Notes: generated by a model from the letters alone, not told the origin. DNA of 64,000 nucleotides from Clavibacter sp. A6099 (GCF_021919125.1 NZ_CP083439.1:1488001-1552000); one strand, 5' to 3'; positions 8,809 through 17,911 are shown, counted from the stretch's first letter. A program made the numbers and translations.

Positions 8809-9467
8809 TGCCGGTCGCGGATCCCACCCTCGATCTGGAGCACGAGCTCCTCCGCGGGGGTGCCGCCCTCGTGATCGGCTGCGACGAGGTGGGCCGAGGG
8901 GCGCTCGCGGGGCCCGTCGCCGTGGGCATGGCCGTCGTGGGGCCGGACGCCCTGGGGTTCCCGGCCGGCCTCCGCGACTCGAAGATGCTCAGCGAGAAGC
9001 GCCGCGAGGCGCTGCACCCGGTCGTCGCCGGGTGGGTCCGGCACTCGGCCATCGGCATGGCCTCCGCGGCAGAGGTGGACGAGCTCGGGATCACCGCGTG
9101 CCTCGGCCTCGCCGGGCGTCGCGCGCTCGTCGAGCTGCACCGCGCCGGCGTCCCGCTGATGGCCAGCGTCGTCCTGCTGGACGGTGCGCACGACTGGCTA
9201 ACGCCGCACCTCGCCCACCCCGTGCCGGTGCGCCTGCGCGTGAAGGCCGACCGCGACTGCGCCTCGGTGGCCGCGGCCTCCGTGCTCGCCAAGGTGGAGC
9301 GCGACCGCATGATGACCGTCTGGCACGAGGACCTGCCCGAGTACGGGTGGGCGGGGAACAAGGGCTACGGCAGCGCCGCGCACCTCGACGCCATCCGGGC
9401 ACGCGGTGCCTCTCCCCTCCACCGGCGCACGTGGCTCTCCGGCGTGCTCGGGGACGCGACGCCCTGA
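8808..9467 (+). CDS. rnhB: Ribonuclease HII
   Basis: Cleaves the RNA strand of RNA-DNA hybrids and single ribonucleotides in DNA. The catalytic DEG motif is in IGCDEVGRGALAGP, followed by DSKMLSEKRRE and KADRDCASVAAASVLAKVERD (written across two overlapping blocks: KADRDCASVAAAS and SVLAKVERD). It has 219 residues, a normal length. The ATG overlaps the lepB stop in TGATG, and a hairpin region follows the stop. Confidence 0.96.
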   Translation: MPVADPTLDLEHELLRGGAALVIGCDEVGRGALAGPVAVGMAVVGPDALGFPAGLRDSKMLSEKRREALHPVVAGWVRHSAIGMASAAEVDELGITACLGLAGRRALVELHRAGVPLMASVVLLDGAHDWLTPHLAHPVPVRLRVKADRDCASVAAASVLAKVERDRMMTVWHEDLPEYGWAGNKGYGSAAHLDAIRARGASPLHRRTWLSGVLGDATP

Positions 9468-9469
9468 CG

Positions 9470-9490
9470 CCCGGGGAGGGACGCCCCGGG
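9470..9490 (+). terminator. Hairpin after rnhB
   Basis: CCCGGGG (9470-9476) pairs with CCCCGGG (9484-9490) around a 7-nt loop. A second small palindrome, CCCTCCGCGGAGGG, follows at 9497-9510. Confidence 0.55.
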
Positions 9491-9529
9491 TCGGCTCCCT
9501 CCGCGGAGGGCGACCGCCCCGCGGGCGGT

Positions 9530-9535
9530 TAGGAT
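9530..9535 (+). promoter_or_regulatory. Putative -10 (TAGGAT) before the DUF2469 gene
   Basis: TAGGAT ends 9 nt before ATG 9545, giving a leader of at most a few nucleotides. Confidence 0.45.
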
Positions 9536-9544
9536 CGACGGACC

Positions 9545-9868
9545 ATGGATGACGACGAGTTCGAGGACTACGACCGCGAGGTGGAGCTGGCGCTCTACCG
9601 GGAGTACCGGGACATCGTGTCCCAGTTCAAGTACGTGGTCGAGACCGAGCGGCGCTTCTACCTCGCCAACGAGGTCGAGCTCGTGCGGCGCGACACGGAG
9701 CACGACTTCTACTTCGAGCTGACGATGACCGACGTCTGGGTGTGGGACGTCTACCGCTCCGACCGGTTCGTGAAGTCCGTCCGCGTGCTCACCTTCAAGG
9801 ATGTGAACGTCGAGGAGCTGTCGGCGAAGGAGTTCGAGCTCCCCAAGGAGCTCGCCATCGACGAGTAG
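9545..9868 (+). CDS. DUF2469 family conserved actinobacterial protein
   Basis: A 107-residue acidic protein of the family found between rnhB and yraN in most actinobacteria (M. tuberculosis Rv2901c type). Recognisable parts are the N-terminal run of Asp/Glu (DDDEFEDYDREVELALYRE) and the aromatic core FYFELTMTDVWVWDVYR. It is cytoplasmic, with no signal or membrane segment. Its function is unknown; the strict conservation of place suggests a role linked to nucleic-acid processing or translation, but that is only inference. Confidence 0.9.
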   Translation: MDDDEFEDYDREVELALYREYRDIVSQFKYVVETERRFYLANEVELVRRDTEHDFYFELTMTDVWVWDVYRSDRFVKSVRVLTFKDVNVEELSAKEFELPKELAIDE

Positions 9869-9979
9869 GGCCCCTGGCGGGATCCCTCCCCAGGCGCCGG
9901 CCCGAGGTGCACCGCACGCCATCGCGGCACATCGGCGTCGACGGTGCTGCGGTCGCGCATCCTCCCCGCGGAGGTGCGC

Positions 9980-10336
9980 ATGACACGCGAGCAGGACCTG
10001 GGACGACGCGGTGAGGAACTCGCCGCGCAGCATCTGATCGGGCGCGGGTACGCGCTCGTCGAGCGCAACTGGCGGTGCCGCGAGGGCGAGATCGACCTCG
10101 TGATGACGCACGCGGGCACGACCGTGCTCGTGGAGGTCAAGACGCGCGCGGGGCTGGGCTACGGGCATCCGCTCGAGGCGGTCACCCGTGCGAAGGCCGC
10201 GCGGCTGCGGGTCCTCGCGGGCCTGTGGTGCCAGGCGCATCCCGAGCGGCGCGGGCCCGTGCGGATCGACGTGGTGGGAGTGGTCTGGCCCCGGGGCGGG
10301 CAGCCGTCGGTCGAGGTCGTGCGGAGCGCCTGCTGA
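9980..10336 (+). CDS. YraN/UPF0102 family, restriction-endonuclease-like fold
   Basis: A 118-residue protein with the PD-(D/E)xK-like core: EGEIDLVM supplies the acid and LVEVKTR the ExK. This fold is also found in Holliday-junction resolvases; no activity has been firmly assigned to YraN. ATG 9980 has GGAGG just upstream (9970-9974); the frame is open from 9944 but upstream residues do not fit the family. The TGATG overlap with comM indicates coupling in a yraN-comM-dprA run. Confidence 0.92.
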   Translation: MTREQDLGRRGEELAAQHLIGRGYALVERNWRCREGEIDLVMTHAGTTVLVEVKTRAGLGYGHPLEAVTRAKAARLRVLAGLWCQAHPERRGPVRIDVVGVVWPRGGQPSVEVVRSAC

Positions 10337-11892
10337 TGGCCGTCGGACGCACGCTCGCCGTCGCGCTCTCCGGCCTCGACGGGGCACTCGTCGACGTCGA
10401 GGCCGACATCACGAGCCAGCTCCCCGGATTCGTGCTCATCGGCCTGCCGGACGCCGCGCTCAGCCAGGCGCGCGAGCGGGTCCGCGCCGCGACCGGCAAC
10501 GCGGGATGCGAGTTCCCCGTCCGCCGGGTCACCGTCAACCTGTCGCCGGCCGTCCTGCCGAAGCACGGCTCCGGCTTCGACCTCGCGATCGCCCTGGCGG
10601 TCCTCGCGGCGGGCGGGTCGGTCTCGGCCGAGTCGGTGGCCGGCACCGTGCACCTCGGCGAGCTCGGCCTCGACGGGAGGCTGCGTCCGACGCACGGCAT
10701 CCTGCCCGCGGTGCTCGCCGCGCGTCGTGCGGGCGTGCGCCGGGTCATGGTGCCGCGGTGCCACGCGGACGAGGCGTCCCTCGTGCCCGACATGCGCGTC
10801 ATCGCCGTGGCGGGGCTGCGGGATGCGGCGATCCACCACGGCGCCGAGCTCGAGCCGGAGCCGGAGGAGGACGGCTCCCCGCCTGTCGCGGCGGCGGGGT
10901 CGGCCTCGCCACAGGTCTTCGCCGGTGGCGATGCCGCGGAGCCCTGCCTCGGCGACGTCGTCGGCAACGAGGAGGCCGTGGAGGCGCTCGTGGTCGCCGC
11001 GGCGGGCGGGCATCACATGTTCCTGCTCGGTCCGCCCGGCGCGGGGAAGACGATGCTCGCGCAGCGGCTGCCCGGCCTCCTGCCGGACCTCGACGAGGAG
11101 GCCGCGCTGGAGGTCGGCTGCATCCGGTCGCTCTGCGGGGAGCGGCTGGGACCCGAGCTGCCCGTCCGCCCGCCCCTGGAGGCCCCGCACCACACCGCCA
11201 GCGCTGCGGGCATCGTGGGCGGCGGCAGCGGCCGCATCCGCCCGGGGGCGGCTGTGCGGGCCAGCGGGGGAGTGCTCTTCCTCGACGAGGCGCCGGAGTT
11301 CGCGGGTGCCGTGCTGGACTGCCTGCGGCAGCCGCTCGAGTCGGGCGTCATCAGCATCCACCGGGCCAACGGCGTCGCCCACTTCCCGGGGCGCTTCCAG
11401 CTGGTGATGGCGGCGAACCCGTGCCCATGCGGTTCGTACGGCGTCGCGGGTGCCGACTGCTCGTGCCCGCCCCAGGCTCGCCGGCGGTACCTGGCCAGGC
11501 TCTCCGGCCCGCTCATGGACCGCATGGACATCCGGCTCTCCGTCCGTCGGGTCACGACGGCCGTGCACCTGGCGGCGGGCCATGCAGCCCGCGTGACGAC
11601 GCCCACTGCGCGGCTGCGCGTCGCCGCAGCTCGCGCGGCGGCCGCAGAGAGATGGGCCGCGACACCGTGGCGCACCAACGCCCACGTCTCCGGCACCTGG
11701 CTCCGGCGCGAGGCGCGCATCGCCCGTGGCGCGACGGTCTCCCTCGATCGAGCGCTGGACCGGGGGCTCCTCACCATGCGCGGCTACGACCGGGTCCTCC
11801 GCATCGGGTGGACGCTCGCGGATCTGGAGGGCGCGTCGAGCCCCGACGCGGATCATCTGGGCCGGGCCCTCCTGCTGCGAGGTGCGTCGTGA
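10336..11892 (+). CDS. ComM/YifB-type AAA+ ATPase (Mg-chelatase-like)
   Basis: A 518-residue hexameric helicase-type ATPase; ComM promotes branch migration during natural transformation in Gram-negatives. The N-terminal Lon-like domain (QLPGFVLIGLPDAALSQARE) is followed by Walker A GPPGAGKT (about residue 231-238), Walker B GVLFLDEAPEF (about 311-321) and the cysteine-rich AANPCPCGSYG. It overlaps yraN by 1 base and dprA by 4 bases. The pairing with DprA points to DNA uptake or recombination, although other competence genes are not in this window. Confidence 0.93.
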   Translation: MAVGRTLAVALSGLDGALVDVEADITSQLPGFVLIGLPDAALSQARERVRAATGNAGCEFPVRRVTVNLSPAVLPKHGSGFDLAIALAVLAAGGSVSAESVAGTVHLGELGLDGRLRPTHGILPAVLAARRAGVRRVMVPRCHADEASLVPDMRVIAVAGLRDAAIHHGAELEPEPEEDGSPPVAAAGSASPQVFAGGDAAEPCLGDVVGNEEAVEALVVAAAGGHHMFLLGPPGAGKTMLAQRLPGLLPDLDEEAALEVGCIRSLCGERLGPELPVRPPLEAPHHTASAAGIVGGGSGRIRPGAAVRASGGVLFLDEAPEFAGAVLDCLRQPLESGVISIHRANGVAHFPGRFQLVMAANPCPCGSYGVAGADCSCPPQARRRYLARLSGPLMDRMDIRLSVRRVTTAVHLAAGHAARVTTPTARLRVAAARAAAAERWAATPWRTNAHVSGTWLRREARIARGATVSLDRALDRGLLTMRGYDRVLRIGWTLADLEGASSPDADHLGRALLLRGAS

Positions 11893-13382
11893 TCGCCGAT
11901 CACGACGGAGGCGGCGCCGTGGACGGCGCGCATGCCTCCGAGGAGGCGGTCGGTCCCTCCCCATCCCGGTCCGGAGGCCGAGCTCGGCCCGCGGAAGCGC
12001 TGCGGAGCAGCATCGCGGGGCCCGACTCGGCACGTGCGCGCGCCGTCGCCCGTCTCGGACTCGCGGCGAGCGATCTCGGGGAGCTGATGGCCGCGCTCCG
12101 ACCCGATGCCTCATGTGCGGGCGCGGAGTCGAGCGACGCGGATGCTGAGGAGGTGGCGGCGCGTTGCACGTGGTCCGGCATCGCGGAGCCCGGCGATCGC
12201 GTCGCCGGGGCGGTCATCGGCGTGCTCGGCGCCTGCGCGGCGCTGGCTTCCGTGGTGGACGGCTGCTCGGCCGACGCGGTCGTCGGGGCGATGGTCGACG
12301 CCGGGCTCCACCTGGAGGCGGACGGTCGCGCTGCGCTCGTCGGCGAGGTCGACGGCGCGTTGGAGCGCTGGCGTCCCCGCGTCGTGCGGACCGAGGCGCT
12401 GGCGCGGCTCCATGCCGCGTGCGCGGTCGGAGCGCGCGTGCTGGTTCCCGGGGATGCGCACTGGCCGGTCGGCGCGGACGACCTCGGGCCCCACGCGCCG
12501 CTCGTGCTGTGGTGCACGGGGGCGCCGGACGCGATGGCCGCGCTGCCGAGGTCCGTGGCGATCGTGGGAGCGCGCGCGGCCACCGGGTACGGCGAGCACG
12601 TCACCGCCGAGCTGGCCGCCGGTCTCGTCGATCGAGGCGTGGTGGTGGTCTCGGGTGGTGCGTACGGCATCGACGGCGCGGCCCACCGCGCGGCCATCGG
12701 GTCGGCGGGGCGCACGGTGGCGTTCCTCGCGGGTGGCGTCGACCGTCTCTACCCGTCCGGTCACTCGGAGCTCTTCGCGCGGATGCGACGCGACGGGGCC
12801 GTGGTGTCCGAGCTGCCGTGCGGGGCGTCCCCGACGCGTTGGAGGTTCCTCCTGCGCAATCGCCTCATCGCCGCGGTCAGCGCGGCCACCGTCGTCGTCG
12901 AGGCGGGTGCGCGCAGCGGGTCGCTGAACACGGCGAACCACGCGGTCGCGCTGGAGAGGCCGCTCGGGGCCGTGCCGGGCCCGGTGACGAGCGTGTCCTC
13001 ATCGGGGTGCCACCGTCTCCTCCGCGAGTCCCAGGCGGTCTGCATCACGTCAGCCGACGATGTGATGGAGCTGCTGCCGGGCTGGAGCGGGTCGGGGGCG
13101 CGGTTCCGCGCGCCGGAAGCACCGCACGCGCCATCTCGCACCGCGCCGAGCGCACCCGACGCCGCCCGCGCGGTCGCGCGCGCCGCGGAGGTCCGAGGCG
13201 ATCCGCGCGTCGTGCGCGTGCTGGACGCTCTCGCCGTCCGACGCGGGCGCGAGACAGCCGACGTCGCGGCACGAGCGGGTCTCGGGCTGGCCGAGACCTC
13301 CTCAGTGCTCGGCATGCTCGAGCTCGAGGGGGCAGTGGCCCGACCGGACGGGGGGTGGGTGCGGCGATCCGGATCGCGATGA
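11889..13382 (+). CDS. dprA: DNA-processing protein DprA
   Basis: Binds incoming single-stranded DNA and loads RecA in transformation; widely kept in actinobacteria without known competence. The Rossmann-like core begins near residue 222 (VAIVGARAATGYGEH) and continues with VVSGGAYGIDGAAH, FLAGGVDRLYP and VVVEAGARSGSLNTANHA. A winged helix lies at the C terminus (LAETSSVLGMLELEGAVA). At 497 residues it is longer than most DprA proteins (about 280-390) because of a poorly conserved ~150-residue N-terminal part. GTG 11889 overlaps the comM stop in GTGA. Confidence 0.93.
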   Translation: MIADHDGGGAVDGAHASEEAVGPSPSRSGGRARPAEALRSSIAGPDSARARAVARLGLAASDLGELMAALRPDASCAGAESSDADAEEVAARCTWSGIAEPGDRVAGAVIGVLGACAALASVVDGCSADAVVGAMVDAGLHLEADGRAALVGEVDGALERWRPRVVRTEALARLHAACAVGARVLVPGDAHWPVGADDLGPHAPLVLWCTGAPDAMAALPRSVAIVGARAATGYGEHVTAELAAGLVDRGVVVVSGGAYGIDGAAHRAAIGSAGRTVAFLAGGVDRLYPSGHSELFARMRRDGAVVSELPCGASPTRWRFLLRNRLIAAVSAATVVVEAGARSGSLNTANHAVALERPLGAVPGPVTSVSSSGCHRLLRESQAVCITSADDVMELLPGWSGSGARFRAPEAPHAPSRTAPSAPDAARAVARAAEVRGDPRVVRVLDALAVRRGRETADVAARAGLGLAETSSVLGMLELEGAVARPDGGWVRRSGSR

Positions 13383-13453
13383 CGCGTCCGTGCTCGGGAC
13401 AGGCGACCTCGTACCCGCAGGTGAGTCCACGTGGCGCGGCGCGCGGATCCACG

Positions 13454-13459
13454 TAGCCT
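13454..13459 (+). promoter_or_regulatory. Putative -10 (TAGCCT), leaderless xerC-like gene
   Basis: TAGCCT ends exactly 6 nt before ATG 13466. Confidence 0.5.
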
Positions 13460-13465
13460 TCGGGG

Positions 13466-14452
13466 ATGGACGGTGTGCGGGTCGACGGCGGACGCGTCAA
13501 GGGCGCGGCCGGAGGTCCGCGGTCCTCGCGCGGTGCCGGTGCCGCGACTCCGCTCACGGACGACATCGTCGCCTTCGGGACAGCCATGGGCCGGGAGCGG
13601 GGGAGCGCGGTCCACACGGTGCGGGCCTACTCCGCCGACCTGCGGGACCTCGCCGCGCACGCCGCCCGCCAGGGCGTCACGACGTCCGCCGCCCTCGATC
13701 TGGAGGTGCTGCGCGACTGGCTGTGGCGCGGATCCCAGGCGCGGCTGGCTCCCGCGACGTTGGCGCGGCGCTCGGCCGCCGTGCGGGGGTTCGGCGCGTG
13801 GCTCCTCCGCACGGGCCGCGTCGACGCCGACCCGGCCGTGCGGCTGAAGGCGCCGCGGGCGGGATCCCATCTCCCTCGGGTGCTGGCGCGCGAGCAGATG
13901 TCGGCCCTCCTTGCCCGACTCGCCGCACGGGCTGCGGAGGACGACCCCGCCGCTCTGCGGGATCTCGCCGTCATCGAGCTGCTCTACGCGTCCGCCCTCC
14001 GGGTCTCCGAGCTGACGGGCCTCGATGTCGGCGACGTCGACGCCTCCCGCCTCACGGTGCGCGTGGTCGGCAAGGGCGATCGCGAGCGGGTCGTGCCGTT
14101 CGGCGTCCCCGCCGCCGAGGCGCTCGATGCCTACGTCGCGCGAGGCCGCCCAGGGCTCGTCTCGTCACGGACCGGGACGGCGCTGTTCCTCGGGGCGCGC
14201 GGAGGGCGGCTGGGTTCGCGCGCCGTCTACGGCCTCGTGGCCTCCCTGCTCGCGGACATCCCCGGATCGGGGCCGCAGGGGCCGCACGCCCTCCGGCACT
14301 CGGCGGCGACGCACCTGCTGGACGGGGGAGCCGACCTCCGCACCGTGCAGGAGATGCTCGGCCACGCGAGCCTCGGGACGACGCAGATCTACACGCACGT
14401 CTCGATCGAGCGGCTGCAGCGCAGCTACGAGGGCGCCCATCCGCGCGCCTGA
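13466..14452 (+). CDS. xerC: XerC-like tyrosine recombinase
   Basis: A 328-residue site-specific recombinase of the XerC/D type, expected to resolve chromosome dimers at dif. The core-binding SAM-like domain occupies about residues 30-125, and the catalytic domain carries Arg179 (SALRVSEL), Lys in [21 protein letters not shown], and the His/Tyr pair of [14 protein letters not shown]. The position between dprA and rpsB matches xerC of other actinobacteria, so a phage integrase is unlikely. The first ~28 residues are low-complexity; the start is supported by the leaderless-type promoter. Confidence 0.92.
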   Translation: MDGVRVDGGRVKGAAGGPRSSRGAGAATPLTDDIVAFGTAMGRERGSAVHTVRAYSADLRDLAAHAARQGVTTSAALDLEVLRDWLWRGSQARLAPATLARRSAAVRGFGAWLLRTGRVDADPAVRLKAPRAGSHLPRVLAREQMSALLARLAARAAEDDPAALRDLAVIELLYASALRVSELTGLDVGDVDASRLTVRVVGKGDRERVVPFGVPAAEALDAYVARGRPGLVSSRTGTALFLGARGGRLGSRAVYGLVASLLADIPGSGPQGPHALRHSAATHLLDGGADLRTVQEMLGHASLGTTQIYTHVSIERLQRSYEGAHPRA

Positions 14453-14506
14453 CCCGTACCGGCGGGCGCGCGACCGGATCGAGCGCAGGCCGCCTCCGGA
14501 ATGAAC

Positions 14507-14521
14507 CGGGTCGGCGACCCG
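14507..14521 (+). terminator. Weak convergent hairpin between xerC and the M23 gene
   Basis: The self-complementary sequence CGGGTCGGCGACCCG lies in the 72-bp gap between convergent genes. The short stem makes this tentative. Confidence 0.35.
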
Positions 14522-14524
14522 ACT

Positions 14525-15076
14525 TCAGGGATCCAGGGGCAGCAGCACCGCGTGCTGCAGCGCGGCGAGCAGCAGGGCCGGATCCACGTAGTCGCCGTGC
14601 AGGCGCGCCCCGAGATGCAGCCCGCCGTCGGGCTCGTGGCGAGGCGACGCGGCGAGCGTGCCGATGACCTGCCCGGCCACCACGGCGTCGCCCGCCGCGA
14701 CCAGGGGGACGACCGGCTCGACGGAGGACACGTAGCCGTCCGCGTGTCGGATGCTCACGACCGGGCGATCCACGACCACGCCGGCGAAGGAGACGGTGCC
14801 CGCGGCCGGAGCGCGGACCTCGCCGCCGGGGGAGACCGCGATGTCGATGCCCCGGTGGCCCGGACCGTACGGCGTGGTCGGCGCCTGGAACGGCCGCGTG
14901 ACCGTGTGCGGCGGATCGACCGGCCATATCCATCGCGGCGTCGCGGCGTCGGACGACGAGCCAGTCGGCGCATCCGCCGACGCCCGGGCGGTGGGACCCG
15001 GCGTCGTCCCGCCGACGAGCAACCCCACCACGAGCGCCGCCGCGCACGCCCTCCGCCGTGTCGTACCGCCGCGCAT
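14525..15076 (-). CDS. Secreted M23-like (LytM) protein lacking both catalytic histidines
   Basis: A ~183-residue protein with a Sec-type signal peptide (RRRACAAALVVGLLVGG, cut near ASA) and a LytM fold. The zinc ligands His and Asp (GHRGIDIA) and the last His (GLHLGAR) are kept. The first His of the HxH motif is Gly, and the YxHL histidine is absent (YVSSVEPV). It is probably enzymatically weak or inactive. It corresponds by place and orientation to M. tuberculosis Rv2891, divergent from rpsB. ATG 15076 is preferred over 15082 because GGAAGGGG is then at a workable distance. Confidence 0.82.
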   Translation of the reverse strand: MRGGTTRRRACAAALVVGLLVGGTTPGPTARASADAPTGSSSDAATPRWIWPVDPPHTVTRPFQAPTTPYGPGHRGIDIAVSPGGEVRAPAAGTVSFAGVVVDRPVVSIRHADGYVSSVEPVVPLVAAGDAVVAGQVIGTLAASPRHEPDGGLHLGARLHGDYVDPALLLAALQHAVLLPLDP

Positions 15077-15194
15077 GCGCATCCCCTTCCCCGGCGGACG
15101 CGTCCCGGCCTCCGGTCGGCCGCATCATGGCCCCTGCGACGACGGGTCCTCGCCCGGTGCCCGCTCCGGCGGAGAAGTGGCAGAGTGGTCCGTT

Positions 15195-16652
15195 GTGAAC
15201 GAGACGACGACCCCCCAGGATGACAAGAAGCTCCAACGACGCGCGATCGGCCTGGCCGTCTCGGCCGCGGTGGGGGGCTTCCTCTTCGGGTTCGACTCCT
15301 CGGTCATCAACGGCGCGGTCTCCGCGATCCAGGGCCGGTTCGAGCTGAGCGAGACGCTCATCGGCTTCGCGGTGGCCAGCGCGCTCCTCGGCTGCGCGCT
15401 CGGCGCCTACCTCGCGGGTCGCATCGCCGACCGCATCGGCCGTCGCTGGACGATGATCATCGGCGCCGGCTTCTTCTTCATCAGCGCCTTCGGCTCCGGC
15501 TACGCCTTCAGCGTCTGGGACCTCACCATCTGGCGCGTCATCGGCGGTCTCGGCATCGGCATCGCCTCGGTGGTCGCCCCCGCGTACATCGCGGAGATCT
15601 CGCCCAAGCTCCTCCGGGGCCGCCTCGCGTCGCTGCAGCAGCTCGCGATCACGCTCGGCATCTTCACGGCCCTCCTCTCGGACGCCGTGTTCGCCGGAGC
15701 GGCCGGCAGCGCGTCGGAGGAGTTCTGGTTCGGCCTCGAGGCCTGGCGCTGGATGCTCCTGGTCTGCGCGATCCCCGCCGTGATCTACGGCTTCCTCGCG
15801 TACCGCCTGCCGGAGTCCCCGCGCTTCCTGGTCGAGAAGGGCCGCAAGGACGAGGCGCAGGCGATCCTCGCGAGCGTCTGGAAGCAGGAGGACATCGACC
15901 GCGCGAGCCGCGACCTCGAGCGCCAGATCGAGGAGGACCGCGTGGCGAAGCGCACCGGCACCCTCCGCGGGAACAAGCTCGGCCTCCAGGGCATCGTCTG
16001 GATCGGCATCATCCTGTCCGTGTTCCAGCAGTTCGTCGGCATCAACGTGATCTTCTACTACTCCACGACGCTCTGGCAGGCCGTCGGCTTCGACGAGAGC
16101 CAGTCGCTGCTCACGTCGGTGATCACGGCTGTCACGAACGTCGCGGTCACCTTCATCGCCATCGCGCTCGTCGACCGCATCGGCCGTCGCCCGATCCTCC
16201 TTTCCGGGTCGCTGGCCATGGCCGTGTCCCTCGCCGTGATGGCGATCTGCTTCAGCCAGTCGTCGACCGTCGACGGCGAGGTGTCCCTGCCGCAGCCCTT
16301 CGGCGTCATCGCGATCATCGCCGCCAACGTCTTCGTCATCGGCTTCGGCGCCTCGTGGGGTCCGCTCGTCTGGGTGCTGCTCGGCGAGATCTTCCCGAAC
16401 CGGATCCGCGCGAAGGCGCTCGGCGTCGCCGCCATGGCCCAGTGGATCGCCAACTTCGTCATCACCGTGTCGTTCCCGGCGCTGTCCGCCTTCTCGCTGC
16501 CCTTCACCTACGGCATGTACGCCGCGTTCGCCGCGCTGTCCTTCGTCTTCGTGCTCACGAAGATCCCGGAGACCAACGGGATGTCGCTCGAGGAGGCCGA
16601 GACGCTCTTCGTCGACAAGCCCAAGAAGCGCGCCAAGGCCGCGCGCGCCTGA
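15195..16652 (+). CDS. MFS sugar porter (sugar:H+ symporter family)
   Basis: A 485-residue, 12-helix major-facilitator transporter. Sugar-porter marks are clear: GGFLFGFDSSVINGA in helix 1, GRIADRIGRRW between helices 2 and 3, PESPRFLVEKGR before the central loop, QQFVGINVIFYYS in helix 7, DRIGRRPILL, and PETNG at the end. It resembles bacterial xylose/arabinose/glucose symporters; the exact sugar is not predictable. GTG 15195 was chosen because it gives the normal short cytoplasmic N terminus. It is divergent from the M23 gene and is not part of a sugar operon. Confidence 0.9.
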   Translation: MNETTTPQDDKKLQRRAIGLAVSAAVGGFLFGFDSSVINGAVSAIQGRFELSETLIGFAVASALLGCALGAYLAGRIADRIGRRWTMIIGAGFFFISAFGSGYAFSVWDLTIWRVIGGLGIGIASVVAPAYIAEISPKLLRGRLASLQQLAITLGIFTALLSDAVFAGAAGSASEEFWFGLEAWRWMLLVCAIPAVIYGFLAYRLPESPRFLVEKGRKDEAQAILASVWKQEDIDRASRDLERQIEEDRVAKRTGTLRGNKLGLQGIVWIGIILSVFQQFVGINVIFYYSTTLWQAVGFDESQSLLTSVITAVTNVAVTFIAIALVDRIGRRPILLSGSLAMAVSLAVMAICFSQSSTVDGEVSLPQPFGVIAIIAANVFVIGFGASWGPLVWVLLGEIFPNRIRAKALGVAAMAQWIANFVITVSFPALSAFSLPFTYGMYAAFAALSFVFVLTKIPETNGMSLEEAETLFVDKPKKRAKAARA

Positions 16653-16688
16653 TCCGTCGCGCCGCCCCGTCGATCCTCCGGCGGGTGG

Positions 16689-16694
16689 TAGCAT
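16689..16694 (+). promoter_or_regulatory. Putative rpsB -10 (TAGCAT) with a long structured leader
   Basis: TAGCAT lies ~200 nt before rpsB. The leader holds two hairpins: CACCCGA/TCGGGTG at about 16702-16721 and GCGGTCG/CGACCGC at about 16819-16835. Leader-based autoregulation by uS2 is plausible. Confidence 0.4.
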
Positions 16695-16890
16695 CGACCA
16701 GCACCCGATCCAGGTCGGGTGACTACGCGTGCCCATCAGGCCGCAGCATCCACTCGGTCCCCTCGTGGCGATGATCCCTGTCGCCGAAGGGGCGGATGCG
16801 CGCCGGGCACCAGGATCAGCGGTCGTCCCGACCGCCGAGCGAACCGACGAGGCGCGCCGCGACAGCGCGCGCCGGAACAGGAGTACGGCC

Positions 16891-17853
16891 ATGGCCGTCG
16901 TCACCATCCGCCAGCTGCTCGACTGCGGCGTCCACTTCGGTCACCCGAAGACGCGCTGGAACCCGAAGATGAAGCGCTTCATCTTCACCGAGCGCTCCGG
17001 CATCTACATCATCGACCTGCAGCAGTCGCTGGCCCTCATCGACAAGGCGTACGACTTCGTCAAGGAGACGGTCGCCCACGGCGGCACCATCCTCTTCGTC
17101 GGCACCAAGAAGCAGGCGCAGGAGTCCATCGCCGAGCAGGCGCAGCGCGTCGGCCAGCCCTACGTCAACCAGCGCTGGCTGGGTGGTCTGCTGACCAACT
17201 TCCAGACCGTGCACAAGCGCCTCAACCGCCTCAAGGAGCTCGACCTCGTCGACTTCGACGACACGACGCGCGGCTTCACCAAGAAGGAGCTCCTCATCCA
17301 GCGTCGCGAGCGCGACAAGCTGGAGAAGAGCCTCGGCGGCATCCGGAACCTGACCAAGACGCCGTCGGCGATGTGGGTCGTGGACACCAAGAAGGAGCAC
17401 CTCGCGATCGACGAGGCGCGCAAGCTCGGCATCCCCGTCATCGGCATCCTCGACACCAACTGCGACCCGGACGAGGTCCAGTACCCGATCCCGGGCAACG
17501 ACGACGCGATCCGCTCCGTCGCGCTGCTGACGCGCATCATCGCCGACGCGGCCGCCGAGGGCCTCATCCAGCGCCACCAGAAGCCCGACGCCGAGGGCTC
17601 CGCGCCCGCCGAGCCGCTGGCCGACTGGGAGCGCGAGCTGCTCGAGCAGGGCGACGCCGCCAAGGCCGAGCTGCCCGTCGAGGAGAACGACGTCGACGCC
17701 GAGGTCTCCGCCAAGAACGAGGCGAAGTCCGAGGACGAGGTCCCCGCCCCCGTGCACGCCCCCGAGTCCGATGACGCCACCGAGGCGAAGATCGAGGCCG
17801 AGGCGACCGAGGCCGAGGCAGCGCCCGCCGCGACGGCCACGGTCTCCGAGTAG
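16891..17853 (+). CDS. rpsB: 30S ribosomal protein uS2
   Basis: Small-subunit protein needed for mRNA binding, with landmarks [50 protein letters not shown] and [11 protein letters not shown]. The core ends near residue 255; an acidic Ala/Glu-rich tail of ~65 residues brings the total to 320, longer than E. coli S2 (241). ATG 16891 has AGGAG at 16880-16884; the frame is open from 16729 but that part is leader. It is followed by a very strong hairpin and then tsf. Confidence 0.97.
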   Translation: MAVVTIRQLLDCGVHFGHPKTRWNPKMKRFIFTERSGIYIIDLQQSLALIDKAYDFVKETVAHGGTILFVGTKKQAQESIAEQAQRVGQPYVNQRWLGGLLTNFQTVHKRLNRLKELDLVDFDDTTRGFTKKELLIQRRERDKLEKSLGGIRNLTKTPSAMWVVDTKKEHLAIDEARKLGIPVIGILDTNCDPDEVQYPIPGNDDAIRSVALLTRIIADAAAEGLIQRHQKPDAEGSAPAEPLADWERELLEQGDAAKAELPVEENDVDAEVSAKNEAKSEDEVPAPVHAPESDDATEAKIEAEATEAEAAPAATATVSE

Positions 17854-17871
17854 TCCGACCACACGCATCAT

Positions 17872-17911
17872 CCCGACGGGCGGGCGCGGGGAACCGCGCC
17901 CGCCCGTCGGG
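17872..17911 (+). terminator. Strong hairpin between rpsB and tsf
   Basis: A perfect 18-bp stem with a GGAA tetraloop: left arm 17872-17889 (CCCGACGGGCGGGCGCGG), right arm 17894-17911. It probably attenuates rpsB-tsf read-through. Confidence 0.8.

Noticed and set aside
9497-9510. CCCTCCGCGGAGGG palindrome as an operator.
   Set aside because: Short GC palindromes are expected by chance at this composition and it sits in the rnhB terminator region; no second copy was found.
10336-13382. comM and dprA as proof of natural competence.
   Set aside because: Both genes are widespread in actinobacteria without known transformation, and no comEA/comEC or pilus genes are in the window.
13466-14452. 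Tyrosine recombinase as sign of a prophage or integrative element.
   Set aside because: Flanks are dprA and the rpsB region as in other actinobacteria, there are no att-like repeats or tRNA, and base composition does not change.
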